In this document: in pieces, positions 13,790 through 24,657 of the stretch
Position numbering within the stretch: position 1 is the first letter of the stretch
Layout of the letters: every line of letters begins with the position of its first letter
DNA from: Pseudomonas sp. P7548
Lineage (GTDB): Bacteria; Pseudomonadota; Gammaproteobacteria; Pseudomonadales; Pseudomonadaceae
Assembly (NCBI RefSeq): GCF_013386585.1
Contig: NZ_JACARO010000004.1
Coordinates: 81,326 to 145,325, forward strand
Direction of reading: 5' to 3'
Length of the DNA stretch: 64,000 nt
Notes under the pieces: generated by a model
Told to the model about the DNA's origin: nothing
The model's input: only the letters and a program-made list of their open reading frames with translations
The model's database searches: none
Made by a program: the position numbers and the translations under genes

Positions 13790-14527
13790 ATGTCCCTACG
13801 CACCCTGCTCACCGCCCTCCTCCTGACCGCCAGCTTCGCCGCCGTGGCCGACACCGAAGTCGTCAACCTGAGCAACCGCACCAGTGCCGACCTGCTCCCG
13901 GTAGCACAGAACTTCATCGGCAAGGACGGCACCGTCAGCGCCTACGGCAACCAGCTTATCGTCAAGGCCGACCCCGGCAAGATCCAGGACCTGCGCGTCC
14001 TGCTCACCCAACTGGACACACCGGCCAAGCGCCTGCTGATCACCGTCGACACCAACGAGAACAACCAGCAGAACACCGGTGATAGCCAGACCCGCATCAT
14101 CAGCTATGGCACTGCCAGCCGTGACGGTGGCATCCAGCAAGTCCAGGCCAGCGAAGGCGTGCCAGCATTGATCCAGGTTGGGCAGAGCGTGCCACTCACC
14201 ACCACCCAGCCGGACGCCTACGGCCGCCCGCAGAACCAGACCCAGTATCGCAACGTCACCCAGGGCTTCTACGTGACGGCAAGCGTCACCGGCGAGACCG
14301 TTCACCTGGCCATCAGTACTAACCGTGACCGCATGAGCCAGGAACGTCCCGATGTAGTGAACGTGCAAAGCACCGACACAACTGTCAGCGGTCGCCTGGG
14401 CGAGTGGATCACCCTGGCCGGCATCAATCGCGAGACCCAGGCCGACAAATCCTCTACAACCCGCAGCTACTCTACTCAGGGCCGAGATGACCTGACTTTG
14501 CGGGTCAAGGTCGACACCCTGAACTGA
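13790..14527 (+). CDS. Exported protein resembling a secretin N-domain (NolW-like), no barrel
   Basis: 245 residues. A Sec signal peptide (1-20) ends AAVA before DTE. Residues ~22-85 read like a secretin N1/NolW domain: VVNLSNRTSADLLPVAQ..., then a Gly-Asn-Gln-LIVKA strand and a ...LRVLLTQLDTPAKRLLITV helix-strand unit. The remainder (~130-245) has the GQSVPL and FYVTASV...GETVHLAIS strands found at the start of secretin C-terminal domains, but the protein ends before any membrane barrel. It is therefore soluble and periplasmic or a pilot/accessory factor rather than a pore. It stands alone between a terminator and aceA. Function unknown; the family call is by eye. Confidence 0.65.
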   Translation: MSLRTLLTALLLTASFAAVADTEVVNLSNRTSADLLPVAQNFIGKDGTVSAYGNQLIVKADPGKIQDLRVLLTQLDTPAKRLLITVDTNENNQQNTGDSQTRIISYGTASRDGGIQQVQASEGVPALIQVGQSVPLTTTQPDAYGRPQNQTQYRNVTQGFYVTASVTGETVHLAISTNRDRMSQERPDVVNVQSTDTTVSGRLGEWITLAGINRETQADKSSTTRSYSTQGRDDLTLRVKVDTLN

Positions 14528-14568
14528 AGCACCAAAAACTGACCGATGAGTCGTCTTAGACTAAAGAT

Positions 14569-14592
14569 GTAGTGCTTTAAAAAAAGCACTAC
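14569..14592. repeat. Perfect inverted repeat upstream of aceA
   Basis: Ten-base arms GTAGTGCTTT and AAAGCACTAC around AAAA, 41 bases after the previous gene and just before the putative aceA -35. There is no T run after it on the plus strand, so it is either a weak terminator or an operator. Confidence 0.6.
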
Positions 14593-14599
14593 AAAACAT

Positions 14600-14628
14600 T
14601 TGACGATACAAAAAAGCCTGTGCATGAT
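14600..14628 (+). promoter_or_regulatory. Candidate sigma-70 promoter of aceA
   Basis: TTGACG (14600-14605), 17-base spacer, CATGAT (14623-14628; 4 of 6 consensus). A start near 14635 would give a leader of roughly 380 bases. Confidence 0.45.
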
Positions 14629-15013
14629 GGCCTCGCTCCCGCTAATCAGGGGCCCTGGCAAGGGCCTTCGAATCGCCGCTCCAAGCTACCCACCCGAGCC
14701 GATTCGTGTCTGTACCGCCCACAAGGCGTGTTTGACTTTGGTTGCGACTGGAACGAAGTTGTCCCGAGGGACGGAAGCTAACCAGGTAACCCGGCTACAC
14801 ACTGATGGAACGTACAAAGGCCCACGACGCCCGAAGACTGTCCGCAGTTTGCCCTTACCTGCTCAACTCCCCCTTGAGCACCACGTTCATCCCGTCGCCT
14901 TCCCCGCCAGACCCGACATGACCGCCTAAGCTTCTGGTCAGCGAGCAGCCCTGCCCACGCATTGAATGCACGGCTGGAAAACGGATCTTCTAAACGCGAC
15001 GAGGTTTATCTCC
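14629..15013 (+). promoter_or_regulatory. Long untranslated leader region of aceA
   Basis: About 385 bases without a credible gene. Local hairpins are visible: GGCCCT-GGCA-AGGGCC at ~14650-14667 and GTCC-CGAG-GGAC at ~14761-14772. GGA occurs several times, a triplet also found in RsmA/CsrA sites, though none is clearly in a hairpin loop. The only plus-strand frame here (14600-14929) looks non-coding. The ribosome site GAGGT sits 11 bases before aceA. Confidence 0.4.
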
Positions 15014-16339
15014 ATGGCACTGACACGCGAACAGCAAATTGCAGCCCTTGAAAAAGACTGGGCTGAAAACCCACGCTGGAAAGGCGTGACCCGCGCTTAT
15101 TCCGCTGCTGACGTCGTCCGCCTGCGTGGCTCGGTTCAACCTGAGCACACCTTTGCAAAACTCGGCGCCGAGAAGCTGTGGAACCTGGTAACCCAAGGTG
15201 CCAAGCCTTCCTTCCGTCCCGACAAAGATTTCGTCAACTGCATGGGCGCCCTTACTGGCGGCCAGGCAGTGCAACAGGTGAAAGCCGGTATCCAGGCGAT
15301 CTACCTGTCCGGCTGGCAAGTGGCAGCGGACAACAACTCCGCTGAATCCATGTACCCCGACCAATCGCTGTACCCGGTGGACTCGGTGCCGACCGTGGTC
15401 AAGCGCATCAACAACTCGTTCCGCCGTGCCGACCAGATCCAGTGGAAAGCCGGCAAGAACCCAGGCGACGAAGGCTACATCGACTACTTCGCACCGATCG
15501 TGGCTGACGCTGAAGCGGGTTTCGGCGGCGTGCTGAACGCCTACGAGCTGATGAAGAGCATGATCGAGGCTGGCGCTGCCGGCGTGCACTTCGAAGACCA
15601 GTTGGCCTCCGTGAAAAAATGCGGCCACATGGGCGGCAAGGTACTGGTACCCACCCAGGAAGCCGTACAGAAGCTGACCGCTGCCCGCCTGGCCGCTGAC
15701 GTTGCCGGTACGCCAACCATCATCCTGGCCCGTACCGACGCCAACGCAGCAGACCTGCTGACCTCGGACTGCGACCCGTATGACAAGCCGTTCGTGACCG
15801 GCGAGCGCACCCAGGAAGGGTTCTACAAGGTACGCGCCGGCCTCGACCAGGCCATCGCTCGCGGCCTGGCCTACGCACCGTACGCCGACCTGATCTGGTG
15901 CGAAACCGCCAAGCCGGACCTGGACGAAGCCCGTCGCTTTGCCGAAGCGATCAAGAAGGAATACCCGGACCAACTGCTGTCCTACAACTGCTCGCCTTCT
16001 TTCAACTGGAAGAAGAACCTGGACGACGCGACCATCGCCAAGTTCCAGCGCGAACTGTCCGCCATGGGCTACAAGCACCAGTTCATCACCCTGGCCGGCA
16101 TTCACAACATGTGGCACAGCATGTTCAACCTGGCGCACGACTACGCCCGCAATGACATGACCGCCTACGTGAAGCTGCAGGAGCAGGAATTCGCTGACGC
16201 CGCCAAGGGCTACACCTTCGTGGCGCACCAGCAGGAAGTGGGCACTGGCTACTTCGACGACATGACCACCGTGATCCAGGGTGGCACCTCGTCCGTGACC
16301 GCGCTGACCGGTTCGACCGAAGAAGAACAGTTCCACTAA
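15014..16339 (+). CDS. aceA: Isocitrate lyase
   Basis: 441 residues. It splits isocitrate to glyoxylate and succinate, the first step of the glyoxylate shunt. The catalytic KKCGH motif is at 201-205 (Cys203), and the FEDQ, SPSFNW and [15 protein letters not shown] blocks are conserved. Size and sequence fit the ~430-residue E. coli-like ICL group. The ATG follows GAGGTTTATCTCC. It is monocistronic, with a long leader before it and a terminator after it. It competes for isocitrate with icd and idh 8-10 kb away. Confidence 0.97.
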   Translation: MALTREQQIAALEKDWAENPRWKGVTRAYSAADVVRLRGSVQPEHTFAKLGAEKLWNLVTQGAKPSFRPDKDFVNCMGALTGGQAVQQVKAGIQAIYLSGWQVAADNNSAESMYPDQSLYPVDSVPTVVKRINNSFRRADQIQWKAGKNPGDEGYIDYFAPIVADAEAGFGGVLNAYELMKSMIEAGAAGVHFEDQLASVKKCGHMGGKVLVPTQEAVQKLTAARLAADVAGTPTIILARTDANAADLLTSDCDPYDKPFVTGERTQEGFYKVRAGLDQAIARGLAYAPYADLIWCETAKPDLDEARRFAEAIKKEYPDQLLSYNCSPSFNWKKNLDDATIAKFQRELSAMGYKHQFITLAGIHNMWHSMFNLAHDYARNDMTAYVKLQEQEFADAAKGYTFVAHQQEVGTGYFDDMTTVIQGGTSSVTALTGSTEEEQFH

Positions 16340-16404
16340 GCAGCAGCGAGTACACGGCCACTGCGGCCCCACGGAAGACCTAACCGCAGTGCCGCGCAGC
16401 AATC

Positions 16405-16434
16405 ACGCCCCGACTGGTTCGGGGCGTTTTTTTG
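16405..16434 (+). terminator. Terminator of aceA
   Basis: Stem ACGCCCC/GGGGCGT with a T7 tail. Confidence 0.9.
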
Positions 16435-16471
16435 CCCGATGGAAAGCCTCCTGACACAATGAAGATCAGAA

Positions 16472-16560
16472 TGTGGGAGCGGGCTTGCTCGCGAATGCGG
16501 TAGGTCAATCAGCCCATCAGCGACTAGTACACCGCTTTCGCGAGCAAGCCCGCTCCCACA
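16472..16560. repeat. REPIN, type 1 variant
   Basis: Inverted halves TGTGGGAGCGGGCTTGCTCG (left) and its complement (right), separated by ~45 bases. It differs from 630-720 and 8104-8192 by GCGGGCTTGCTCGCGAA in place of GCTGGCTTGCCTGCGAT. Confidence 0.9.
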
Positions 16561-16999
16561 AGGGGAATGTGTGCAACCTCAGAATTTTGCGCAAAACATT
16601 GATCCAGAGCGGTATTCCCAAGGATCAGATCGGTTAAAAGATCCACTCCAACAACTAAGCGACAATCAAGCAAGTAACGGCAACTTCCCCCGCCACACGC
16701 GAAACATTCGCTTAAACCCCACGCAAACAATATTCATTATCATTTGGCGCATGAAAGCTTCGTTACCAGACAAACAAAACTTAATTGTTCAAAAGCCCGC
16801 TAATGCCCACAGCGCAAGGGCTGCAGCCCCACAAAGGTGCACTATGTCCTTATTCCATCGAATAATTTCGCTATAGGAATTTTACTTGCCCGGTGTTTAG
16901 CCATAAAATCACCGCGATTGATTGCAGTGCGACATATCGTCACTGCATCGTTACTTTTTCGAGCTCAGAGACCTTTGCTCTCTGTTAAGGATTTCCAGC
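16561..16999 (+). promoter_or_regulatory. Upstream region of the nuo operon
   Basis: About 440 bases, more AT-rich than the surroundings, with no credible gene. It holds a Fur-box-like stretch (16727-16746; reverse strand AATGATAAT core, 13 of 19 consensus positions by eye), a GGGCTGCAGCCC palindrome near 16819, and a dyad TGCAGTG-N11-CACTGCA at 16923-16947, about 50 bases before nuoA. The promoter itself could not be placed. Confidence 0.4.
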
Positions 17000-17413
17000 A
17001 TGACCGAAGCGACAGGACTCATGGCCCACAACTGGGGCTTTGCCATTTTCCTCCTCGGTGTTGTCGGCCTCTGCGCCTTCATGCTCGGTGTCTCCAGCCT
17101 CCTCGGGTCAAAAGCCTGGGGCCGCAGCAAAAATGAACCGTTCGAGTCCGGCATGCTGCCTACAGGTGGCGCCCGCTTGCGGCTCTCAGCCAAATTCTAT
17201 CTGGTCGCGATGCTGTTCGTGATCTTCGATATCGAAGCCCTCTTTCTCTTTGCCTGGTCTGTGTCCGTCCGCGAAAGCGGCTGGACCGGATTCGTCGAAG
17301 CCCTCGTTTTCATAGCAATTCTGTTGGCAGGCCTTGTCTACCTATTCCGAGTGGGCGCCCTTGATTGGGCTCCGGAAGCTCGTCGTAAGCGGCAAGCGAA
17401 GCTGAAACAATGA
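17000..17413 (+). CDS. nuoA: NADH-quinone oxidoreductase subunit A
   Basis: 137 residues with three hydrophobic helices (~15-38, ~68-90, ~98-118) and the conserved [41 protein letters not shown] loop-helix core around residues 48-85. It is a small membrane subunit near the quinone-binding junction of complex I and first gene of the 13-gene nuo operon. The ATG at 17000 begins [13 protein letters not shown] as in Pseudomonas. Confidence 0.95.
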   Translation: MTEATGLMAHNWGFAIFLLGVVGLCAFMLGVSSLLGSKAWGRSKNEPFESGMLPTGGARLRLSAKFYLVAMLFVIFDIEALFLFAWSVSVRESGWTGFVEALVFIAILLAGLVYLFRVGALDWAPEARRKRQAKLKQ

Positions 17414-17423
17414 GGCTTTGGCG

Positions 17424-18098
17424 ATGCAATACAATCTCACCAGGATCGACCCGGATGCTCCTAACGAGCAGTACCCCATCGGCGAACGGGAAACCGTTTC
17501 CGACCCGTTAGAAGACCAAGTCCACAAAAACATCTACATGGGCAAGCTCGAAGACGTGCTGAGTGGCGCGGTCAACTGGGGGCGTAAAAACTCCCTGTGG
17601 CCGTACAACTTCGGTCTGTCGTGCTGCTACGTGGAAATGACCACCGCCTTCACGGCGCCCCACGACATCGCGCGCTTTGGCGCCGAAGTTATCCGGGCCT
17701 CGCCGCGCCAGGCGGATTTCATGGTTATCGCCGGAACCTGCTTCATCAAGATGGCGCCGATCATTCAGCGTCTCTACGAGCAAATGCTCGAGCCGAAGTG
17801 GGTTATCTCCATGGGTTCGTGCGCCAACTCCGGTGGCATGTACGACATCTACTCCGTCGTTCAAGGGGTGGACAAGTTCCTGCCCGTGGACGTCTACGTG
17901 CCTGGCTGCCCGCCTCGCCCTGAAGCGTTCCTGCAAGGCTTGATGCTGCTGCAGGAATCGATTGGCAAGGAGCGTCGCCCGCTTTCCTGGGTCGTTGGTG
18001 ATCAAGGCGTGTATCGCGCCGAGATGCCTTCGCAAAAGGAAGAGCGCCGCGAACAGCGAATCGCAGTCACCAACCTGCGCAGCCCTGACGAAGTCTGA
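17424..18098 (+). CDS. nuoB: NADH-quinone oxidoreductase subunit B
   Basis: 224 residues, a peripheral-arm subunit carrying the terminal [4Fe-4S] cluster N2. The ligand pair Cys67-Cys68 is in GLSCCYVEM, with further cysteines in [18 protein letters not shown] and GCPPRPE. The ATG at 17424 is used rather than the in-frame TTG six bases earlier. A 72-base gap to nuoCD follows. Confidence 0.96.
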   Translation: MQYNLTRIDPDAPNEQYPIGERETVSDPLEDQVHKNIYMGKLEDVLSGAVNWGRKNSLWPYNFGLSCCYVEMTTAFTAPHDIARFGAEVIRASPRQADFMVIAGTCFIKMAPIIQRLYEQMLEPKWVISMGSCANSGGMYDIYSVVQGVDKFLPVDVYVPGCPPRPEAFLQGLMLLQESIGKERRPLSWVVGDQGVYRAEMPSQKEERREQRIAVTNLRSPDEV

Positions 18099-18170
18099 TC
18101 CAGCCCGCTTCTTTTATAGAACGAACACCTGGCTTCATTCTTTACGTTGACCGAAAGCGATAAAAAAACC

Positions 18171-19955
18171 ATGACTACAGGCAGTGCTCTGTACATCCCG
18201 CCTTATAAGGCAGACGACCAGGATGTGGTCGTCGAACTCAATAACCGTTTTGGCCCTGACGCCTTCACCGCCCAGGCCACGCGCACCGGCATGCCGGTGC
18301 TGTGGGTGGCGCGCGCCAAGCTCGTCGAAGTCCTGACCTTCCTGCGCAACCTGCCCAAGCCGTACGTCATGCTCTATGACCTGCATGGCGTGGACGAGCG
18401 TCTGCGCACCAAGCGTCAAGGGCTGCCAAGCGGCGCCGACTTCACCGTGTTCTACCACCTGATGTCGCTGGAACGTAACAGCGACGTGATGATCAAGGTC
18501 GCCCTGTCTGAGAGCGACTTGAGCATCCCGACCGTGACCGGTATCTGGCCGAACGCCAGCTGGTACGAGCGTGAAGTGTGGGACATGTTCGGCATCGACT
18601 TCCCGGGCCACCCGCACCTGTCGCGCATCATGATGCCGCCGACCTGGGAAGGTCACCCGCTGCGCAAGGACTTCCCTGCCCGCGCCACCGAATTCGATCC
18701 GTTCAGCCTCAACCTCGCCAAGCAGCAGCTTGAAGAGGAAGCGGCGCGTTTCCGTCCGGAAGACTGGGGCATGAAACGCTCCAGCACCAACGAGGACTAC
18801 ATGTTCCTCAACCTGGGCCCGAACCACCCTTCGGCTCACGGTGCCTTCCGTATCATCCTGCAACTGGATGGCGAAGAAATCGTCGACTGCGTACCGGACA
18901 TCGGCTACCACCACCGTGGTGCCGAGAAGATGGCCGAGCGTCAGTCATGGCACAGCTTCATCCCGTACACCGACCGTATCGACTACCTCGGCGGCGTGAT
19001 GAACAACCTGCCGTACGTGCTCTCGGTCGAGAAGCTGGCCGGCATCAAGGTGCCAGACCGCGTCGACACCATCCGCATCATGATGGCCGAGTTCTTCCGG
19101 ATCACCAGCCACCTGCTGTTCCTGGGTACCTATATCCAGGACGTCGGCGCCATGACCCCGGTGTTCTTCACCTTCACCGACCGTCAGCGCGCCTACAAGG
19201 TCATCGAAGCCATCACCGGTTTCCGCCTGCACCCGGCCTGGTACCGCATCGGCGGCGTCGCCCACGACCTGCCAAATGGCTGGGAGCGCCTGGTCAAGGA
19301 GTTCGTCGAGTGGATGCCCAAGCGTCTGGACGAATACCAGAAGGCCGCGCTGGATAACAGCATCCTTAAAGGTCGCACCATCGGCGTCGCCCAGTACAAC
19401 ACCAAAGAGGCCCTGGAATGGGGCGTCACCGGTGCTGGCCTGCGTTCCACCGGCTGCGATTTCGACCTGCGTAAAGCGCGCCCGTACTCCGGCTACGAGA
19501 ACTTCGAATTCGAAGTCCCGCTGGCGGCCAATGGCGATGCCTACGACCGTTGCATCGTGCGCGTCGAAGAAATGCGCCAGAGCCTGAAGATCATCGAGCA
19601 GTGCATGCGCAACATGCCGGCCGGTCCGTACAAGGCGGATCACCCGCTGACCACGCCGCCGCCGAAAGAACGCACGCTGCAGCACATCGAAACCCTGATC
19701 ACGCACTTCCTGCAGGTTTCGTGGGGCCCGGTCATGCCGGCCAACGAATCCTTCCAGATGATCGAAGCGACCAAGGGTATCAACAGTTATTACCTGACGA
19801 GCGATGGCGGCACCATGAGCTACCGCACCCGGATCCGTACCCCAAGCTTCGCCCACTTGCAGCAGATCCCTTCGGTGATCAAAGGCGAGATGGTCGCGGA
19901 CTTGATTGCGTACCTGGGTAGTATCGATTTCGTTATGGCCGACGTGGACCGCTAA
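18171..19955 (+). CDS. nuoCD: NADH-quinone oxidoreductase subunit C/D fusion
   Basis: 594 residues. The N-terminal ~200 residues are NuoC (30 kDa subunit; contains [18 protein letters not shown]) and the rest is NuoD (49 kDa subunit; [27 protein letters not shown], and the C-terminal ...[14 protein letters not shown]). NuoD helps form the quinone site next to N2. The fusion is normal for gammaproteobacteria. The ATG at 18171 ([13 protein letters not shown]) matches known Pseudomonas proteins, but its Shine-Dalgarno is poor, and a TTG eight codons upstream remains possible. Confidence 0.95.
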   Translation: MTTGSALYIPPYKADDQDVVVELNNRFGPDAFTAQATRTGMPVLWVARAKLVEVLTFLRNLPKPYVMLYDLHGVDERLRTKRQGLPSGADFTVFYHLMSLERNSDVMIKVALSESDLSIPTVTGIWPNASWYEREVWDMFGIDFPGHPHLSRIMMPPTWEGHPLRKDFPARATEFDPFSLNLAKQQLEEEAARFRPEDWGMKRSSTNEDYMFLNLGPNHPSAHGAFRIILQLDGEEIVDCVPDIGYHHRGAEKMAERQSWHSFIPYTDRIDYLGGVMNNLPYVLSVEKLAGIKVPDRVDTIRIMMAEFFRITSHLLFLGTYIQDVGAMTPVFFTFTDRQRAYKVIEAITGFRLHPAWYRIGGVAHDLPNGWERLVKEFVEWMPKRLDEYQKAALDNSILKGRTIGVAQYNTKEALEWGVTGAGLRSTGCDFDLRKARPYSGYENFEFEVPLAANGDAYDRCIVRVEEMRQSLKIIEQCMRNMPAGPYKADHPLTTPPPKERTLQHIETLITHFLQVSWGPVMPANESFQMIEATKGINSYYLTSDGGTMSYRTRIRTPSFAHLQQIPSVIKGEMVADLIAYLGSIDFVMADVDR

Positions 19956-19957
19956 GC

Positions 19958-20455
19958 ATGAACAGCACGCTTATCCAGACAGACCGTTTCACCCTGAGTG
20001 AAACCGAGCGCTCGGCCATCGAGCACGAGCTGCATCACTACGAAGACCCGCGCGCGGCGTCGATCGAAGCCTTGAAGATCGTCCAGAAGGAACGTGGCTG
20101 GGTGCCGGACGGCGCCCTCTATGCCATCGGCGAAATCCTCGGCATCCCTGCCAGCGACGTTGAAGGCGTGGCCACGTTCTACAGCCAGATCTTCCGTCAG
20201 CCCGTGGGCCGCCACATCATTCGCGTGTGCGACAGCATGGTCTGCTACATCGGGGGTCACGAGTCCGTGGTCAGCGAGATCCAGAACAAGCTGGGCATTG
20301 GCCTGGGCCAAACCACCCCGGACGGCCGCTTCACGCTGCTGCCGGTGTGCTGCCTGGGCAACTGCGACAAGGCGCCGGCGTTGATGATCGACGACGACAC
20401 ATTCGGTGACGTGCAGCCTGCTGGCGTGACCCAATTGCTCGAGGGCTACCCATGA
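19958..20455 (+). CDS. nuoE: NADH-quinone oxidoreductase subunit E
   Basis: 165 residues, the 24 kDa thioredoxin-like subunit that holds the [2Fe-2S] cluster N1a. Ligands are Cys91 and Cys96 (VCDSMVC) and Cys132 and Cys136 (CCLGNC). It begins two bases after nuoCD and its stop overlaps nuoF (ATGA), so E and F, which form the NADH-oxidising tip, are coupled. Confidence 0.96.
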   Translation: MNSTLIQTDRFTLSETERSAIEHELHHYEDPRAASIEALKIVQKERGWVPDGALYAIGEILGIPASDVEGVATFYSQIFRQPVGRHIIRVCDSMVCYIGGHESVVSEIQNKLGIGLGQTTPDGRFTLLPVCCLGNCDKAPALMIDDDTFGDVQPAGVTQLLEGYP

Positions 20456-21807
20456 CCCTTACATCTTTCGGCCCGGCCAACCTGATCAAGCGTTCGCCTG
20501 AGACCCACCCGCTGACCTGGCGCCTGCGTGACGATGCCGAGCCGGTATGGTTCGACGAGTACCAGGCCAAAAACGGCTACGCCGCGGCGCGCAAAGCCTT
20601 CGCCGACATGGCCCAGGACGACATCGTCCAGACCGTGAAAGACGCAGGTCTCAAAGGCCGCGGCGGCGCAGGCTTCCCCACGGGTGTTAAGTGGGGCCTG
20701 ATGCCAAAGGACGAATCCATCAACATCCGCTACCTGCTGTGCAACGCGGATGAAATGGAACCCAACACCTGGAAAGACCGCATGCTGATGGAGCAACTGC
20801 CCCATCTGCTGATCGAAGGCATGCTGATCAGCGCCCGTGCGCTGAAAACCTACCGTGGCTACATCTTCCTGCGTGGCGAATACACCACCGCCGCCAAGCA
20901 CCTCAACCGTGCCGTGGAAGAAGCCAAGGCCGCTGGCCTTTTGGGCAAGAACATCCTCGGTTCCGGTTTTGACTTCGAACTGTTCGTGCACACCGGTGCC
21001 GGGCGTTACATCTGCGGTGAAGAAACCGCACTGATCAACTCCCTCGAAGGCCGTCGCGCCAACCCGCGCTCCAAGCCGCCCTTCCCTGCCGCCGTGGGCG
21101 TGTGGGGCAAGCCGACCTGCGTGAACAACGTCGAGACCCTGTGCAACGTGCCGGCGATCATCGCCGACGGCGTGGACTGGTACAAATCGTTGGCCCGCGA
21201 AGGCAGCGAAGACATGGGCACCAAGCTCATGGGCTTCTCCGGCAAGGTCAAGAACCCTGGCCTGTGGGAACTGCCGTTCGGCGTGACCGCACGCGAGCTG
21301 TTCGAGGACTACGCCGGCGGCATGCGCGACGGCTACACCTTGAAAGCCTGGCAGCCAGGCGGCGCCGGCACCGGTTTCCTGCTCCCTGAGCACCTCGACG
21401 CACAGATGTACGCCGGCGGCATCGGCAAGGTCGGCACCCGGATGGGGACAGGCCTGGCGATGGCGGTGGACAACACCGTGAACATGGTCTCGTTGCTGCG
21501 CAACATGGAGCAGTTCTTCGCCCGTGAATCGTGCGGTTTCTGCACCCCATGCCGCGACGGTTTGCCGTGGAGCGTGAAGCTGCTGATGGCCCTGGAAAAA
21601 GGCGAAGGTCGCGAGGGTGACATCGAGACCCTGCTGGGTCTGGTCGGTTTCCTCGGCCCGGGCAAGACCTTCTGTGCTCACGCACCGGGCGCCGTGGAGC
21701 CATTGGGCAGCGCCATCAAATACTTCCGCTCGGAGTTCGAAGCCGGCATCGCGCCTACCAGCGCCGCCGTCCCGCCTCTGGCAAGGCCGATCGTAGTCGG
21801 CGCGTAA
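20452..21807 (+). CDS. nuoF: NADH-quinone oxidoreductase subunit F
   Basis: 451 residues. The NADH and FMN binding site is marked by [10 protein letters not shown] (69-78) and the conserved [14 protein letters not shown] block. The N3 [4Fe-4S] cluster ligands are Cys361, Cys364, Cys367 ([12 protein letters not shown]) and Cys408. It is the entry point of electrons from NADH. A 135-base gap with a hairpin, the longest in the operon, follows before nuoG. Confidence 0.96.
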   Translation: MTLTSFGPANLIKRSPETHPLTWRLRDDAEPVWFDEYQAKNGYAAARKAFADMAQDDIVQTVKDAGLKGRGGAGFPTGVKWGLMPKDESINIRYLLCNADEMEPNTWKDRMLMEQLPHLLIEGMLISARALKTYRGYIFLRGEYTTAAKHLNRAVEEAKAAGLLGKNILGSGFDFELFVHTGAGRYICGEETALINSLEGRRANPRSKPPFPAAVGVWGKPTCVNNVETLCNVPAIIADGVDWYKSLAREGSEDMGTKLMGFSGKVKNPGLWELPFGVTARELFEDYAGGMRDGYTLKAWQPGGAGTGFLLPEHLDAQMYAGGIGKVGTRMGTGLAMAVDNTVNMVSLLRNMEQFFARESCGFCTPCRDGLPWSVKLLMALEKGEGREGDIETLLGLVGFLGPGKTFCAHAPGAVEPLGSAIKYFRSEFEAGIAPTSAAVPPLARPIVVGA

Positions 21808-21820
21808 CGCTTAAACAGGC

Positions 21821-21838
21821 GAAGGGCGCGTGCCCTTC
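21821..21838 (+). other. Hairpin in the nuoF-nuoG gap
   Basis: Perfect seven-bp stem GAAGGGC/GCCCTTC with loop GCGT, 13 bases after nuoF, with no T run. It could stabilise or process the mRNA between nuoF and nuoG. Confidence 0.55.
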
Positions 21839-21942
21839 AACTGCTCATGTGCTGACGCCTTAACGGCTGTGTAGATGCACATGAATAACAAGATTCCATT
21901 AGCCACGCCCGCTGACAACGGGCCAACGAAGAACTTTGAACC

Positions 21943-24657
21943 ATGGCCACTATCCACGTAGACGGCAAAGCGCTCGAAGTCGATGGGGCGGACAACCTGT
22001 TACAGGCGTGTCTGTCACTCGGCCTCGATATCCCGTATTTCTGCTGGCACCCCGCACTCGGTAGCGTCGGTGCCTGTCGCCAGTGCGCGGTCAAGCAATA
22101 CACCGACGAGAACGACACCCGTGGTCGTATCGTCATGTCGTGCATGACCCCCGCCACCGACAACACCTGGATCTCCATCGACGATGAAGAATCCAAGGCG
22201 TTCCGCGCCAGTGTCGTCGAATGGCTGATGACCAACCACCCCCACGACTGCCCGGTCTGTGAGGAAGGCGGTCACTGCCACCTGCAAGACATGACCGTAA
22301 TGACCGGCCACAACGAGCGCCGTTATCGCTTCACCAAGCGTACCCACCAGAACCAGGACCTCGGCCCGTTCATTTCCCACGAAATGAACCGCTGCATCGC
22401 CTGCTACCGTTGCGTGCGCTTCTATAAGGACTACGCCGGCGGTACCGACCTGGGCGTGTTCGGTGCCCACGACAACGTGTACTTTGGTCGCGTTGAAGAC
22501 GGCGTGCTCGAAAGCGAGTTCTCCGGCAACCTCACCGAGGTCTGCCCGACCGGTGTGTTCACCGACAAGACTCACTCCGAGCGCTACAACCGTAAGTGGG
22601 ACATGCAGTTCTCGCCGAGCATCTGCCATGGCTGCTCCAGCGGTTGCAACATCTCCCCGGGCGAGCGCTACGGCGAACTGCGTCGTATCGAAAACCGCTT
22701 CAACGGTTCGGTCAACCAGTACTTCCTGTGCGACCGTGGCCGTTTCGGCTACGGCTACGTCAACCGCAAGGACCGTCCGCGCCAGCCACTGCTGGCCAAC
22801 GGCGGCAAGCTGAGCCTGGACGACGCGCTGGATAAAGCCGCCGACCTGCTGCGCGGCCGCAACATCGTCGGTATCGGTTCGCCCCGCGCCAGCCTCGAAA
22901 GCAACTACGCGTTGCGCGAACTGGTGGGTGCCGAGCACTTCTACTCCGGTATCGAAGCCGGTGAGCTGGAGCGCATCCGCCTGGTCCTGCAAGTGCTGAA
23001 CGACAGCCCGCTGCCGGTTCCGAACATGCGCGACATCGAAGACCACGACGCCATCTTCGTGCTCGGTGAAGACCTGACCCAAACCGCTGCCCGCATCGCC
23101 CTGTCGCTGCGCCAGTCGGTCAAAGGCAAGGCTGAAGACATGGCCGACGCGATGCGCGTACAGCCGTGGCTCGACGCCGCGGTGAAAAACATCGGCCAGC
23201 ACGCGCTGAACCCGCTGTTTATCGCAAGCATCGCTGAAACCAAGCTCGACGACATCGCCGAAGAATGCGTCCACGCAGCCCCAGACGACCTGGCCCGCCT
23301 CGGTTTCGCCGTGGCCCACGCCCTGGACGCCAGCGCGCCGGCCGTCGAAGGCCTGGACACTGAAGCCGTTGAGCTGGCCCAACGCATCGCCGACGCCCTG
23401 CTGGCCGCCAAGCGTCCCTTGATCATTGCCGGTACCTCGCTGGGTTCCAAGGCACTGATCGAAGCCGCTGCCAACATCGCCAAGGCCTTGAAACTGCGCG
23501 ACAAGAACGGTTCAATCAGCCTGGTCGTGCCGGAAGCCAACAGCCTTGGCCTGGCCATGCTCGGTGGCGAGTCCCTGGACGCCGCGCTGCAAGCCGTAAC
23601 GGATGGCAAGGCCGACGCCATCGTCGTGCTGGAAAACGACCTGTACACCCGCACCGATGCCGCCAAGGTTGACGCTGCACTCAGCGCCGCCAAGGTGCTG
23701 ATCGTTGCCGACCACCAGAAGACCGCCACCAGCGACCGTGCCGACCTGGTCCTGCCAGCCGCCACCTTCGCCGAAGGCGACGGTACCCTGGTCAGCCAGG
23801 AAGGCCGCGCCCAGCGCTTCTTCCAGGTGTTCGATCCGAAGTACATGGACGCCAGCATCCTGGTTCACGAAGGCTGGCGCTGGCTGCATGCCCTGCGCGC
23901 CACCCTGCTGAACCAGCCGATCGACTGGACCCAGCTCGACCACGTGACCGCCGCCGCCGCTGCCAGCGCGCCGCAGCTGGCGCGTATCGTCGACGCCGCA
24001 CCGTCCGCCGCGTTCCGCATCAAGGGCATGAAACTGGCCCGTGAACCGCTGCGTTACTCCGGTCGTACCGCCATGCGCGCCAACATCAGCGTGCACGAAC
24101 CGCGTACCCCACAAGACCAGGACACCGCGTTTGCCTTCTCCATGGAAGGTTACTCGGGATCGGTCGAGCCGCGTCAGCAGGTGCCATTCGCCTGGTCGCC
24201 GGGCTGGAACTCGCCACAGGCCTGGAACAAGTTCCAGGACGAAGTCGGTGGTCACATCCGCGCTGGCGACCCGGGCACCCGCCTGATCGAAAGCACCGGT
24301 GACTCGCTGAACTGGTTCGCCGCCGTACCGCGTCCGTTCAACCCGGCCCAGGGCACCTGGCAGGTTGTACCGTTCTTCCACCTGTTCGGCAGCGAAGAGA
24401 ACTCTTCCAAGGCCGCGCCGGTGCAAGAGCGCATCCCGACCGCCTACGTTTCCCTGGCCAAGTCCGAAGCCGACCGCCTGGGCGTCAACGACGGTGCACT
24501 GCTCAGCCTGAACGTGGCCGGCCAGACCCTGCGTCTGCCGCTGCGCATCAACGAAGCGTTGGGCGCTGGCCTGGTAGCACTGCCGAAAGGTTTCGCCGGC
24601 ATCCCAGCGGCCATCTTTGGCAAAACCGTTGACGGTCTGCAGGAGGCAGCGCAATGA
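21943..24657 (+). CDS. nuoG: NADH-quinone oxidoreductase subunit G
   Basis: 904 residues. The N-terminal ferredoxin-like part carries the N1b ligands Cys34, Cys45, Cys48, Cys67, then N5 (His99, Cys103, Cys106, Cys112) and N4 (Cys151, Cys154, Cys157, Cys201). The extra cluster N7, kept only in some bacteria, is intact: Cys228, Cys231, Cys235 and Cys263. The rest is a molybdopterin-oxidoreductase-like domain without catalytic role in complex I. The stop overlaps nuoH (ATGA). Confidence 0.96.
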   Translation: MATIHVDGKALEVDGADNLLQACLSLGLDIPYFCWHPALGSVGACRQCAVKQYTDENDTRGRIVMSCMTPATDNTWISIDDEESKAFRASVVEWLMTNHPHDCPVCEEGGHCHLQDMTVMTGHNERRYRFTKRTHQNQDLGPFISHEMNRCIACYRCVRFYKDYAGGTDLGVFGAHDNVYFGRVEDGVLESEFSGNLTEVCPTGVFTDKTHSERYNRKWDMQFSPSICHGCSSGCNISPGERYGELRRIENRFNGSVNQYFLCDRGRFGYGYVNRKDRPRQPLLANGGKLSLDDALDKAADLLRGRNIVGIGSPRASLESNYALRELVGAEHFYSGIEAGELERIRLVLQVLNDSPLPVPNMRDIEDHDAIFVLGEDLTQTAARIALSLRQSVKGKAEDMADAMRVQPWLDAAVKNIGQHALNPLFIASIAETKLDDIAEECVHAAPDDLARLGFAVAHALDASAPAVEGLDTEAVELAQRIADALLAAKRPLIIAGTSLGSKALIEAAANIAKALKLRDKNGSISLVVPEANSLGLAMLGGESLDAALQAVTDGKADAIVVLENDLYTRTDAAKVDAALSAAKVLIVADHQKTATSDRADLVLPAATFAEGDGTLVSQEGRAQRFFQVFDPKYMDASILVHEGWRWLHALRATLLNQPIDWTQLDHVTAAAAASAPQLARIVDAAPSAAFRIKGMKLAREPLRYSGRTAMRANISVHEPRTPQDQDTAFAFSMEGYSGSVEPRQQVPFAWSPGWNSPQAWNKFQDEVGGHIRAGDPGTRLIESTGDSLNWFAAVPRPFNPAQGTWQVVPFFHLFGSEENSSKAAPVQERIPTAYVSLAKSEADRLGVNDGALLSLNVAGQTLRLPLRINEALGAGLVALPKGFAGIPAAIFGKTVDGLQEAAQ

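Noticed and set aside
14649..14770. CTTCGAATC stretch resembling a tRNA T-arm
   Set aside because: No acceptor or anticodon stems could be built around it.
14600..14929. 109-codon open frame upstream of aceA
   Set aside because: No ribosome site, unusual composition, and it overlaps the putative promoter and hairpins; better read as an untranslated leader.
16571..16876. 101-codon open frame upstream of nuoA
   Set aside because: AT-rich intergenic DNA, no ribosome site, no recognisable protein features.
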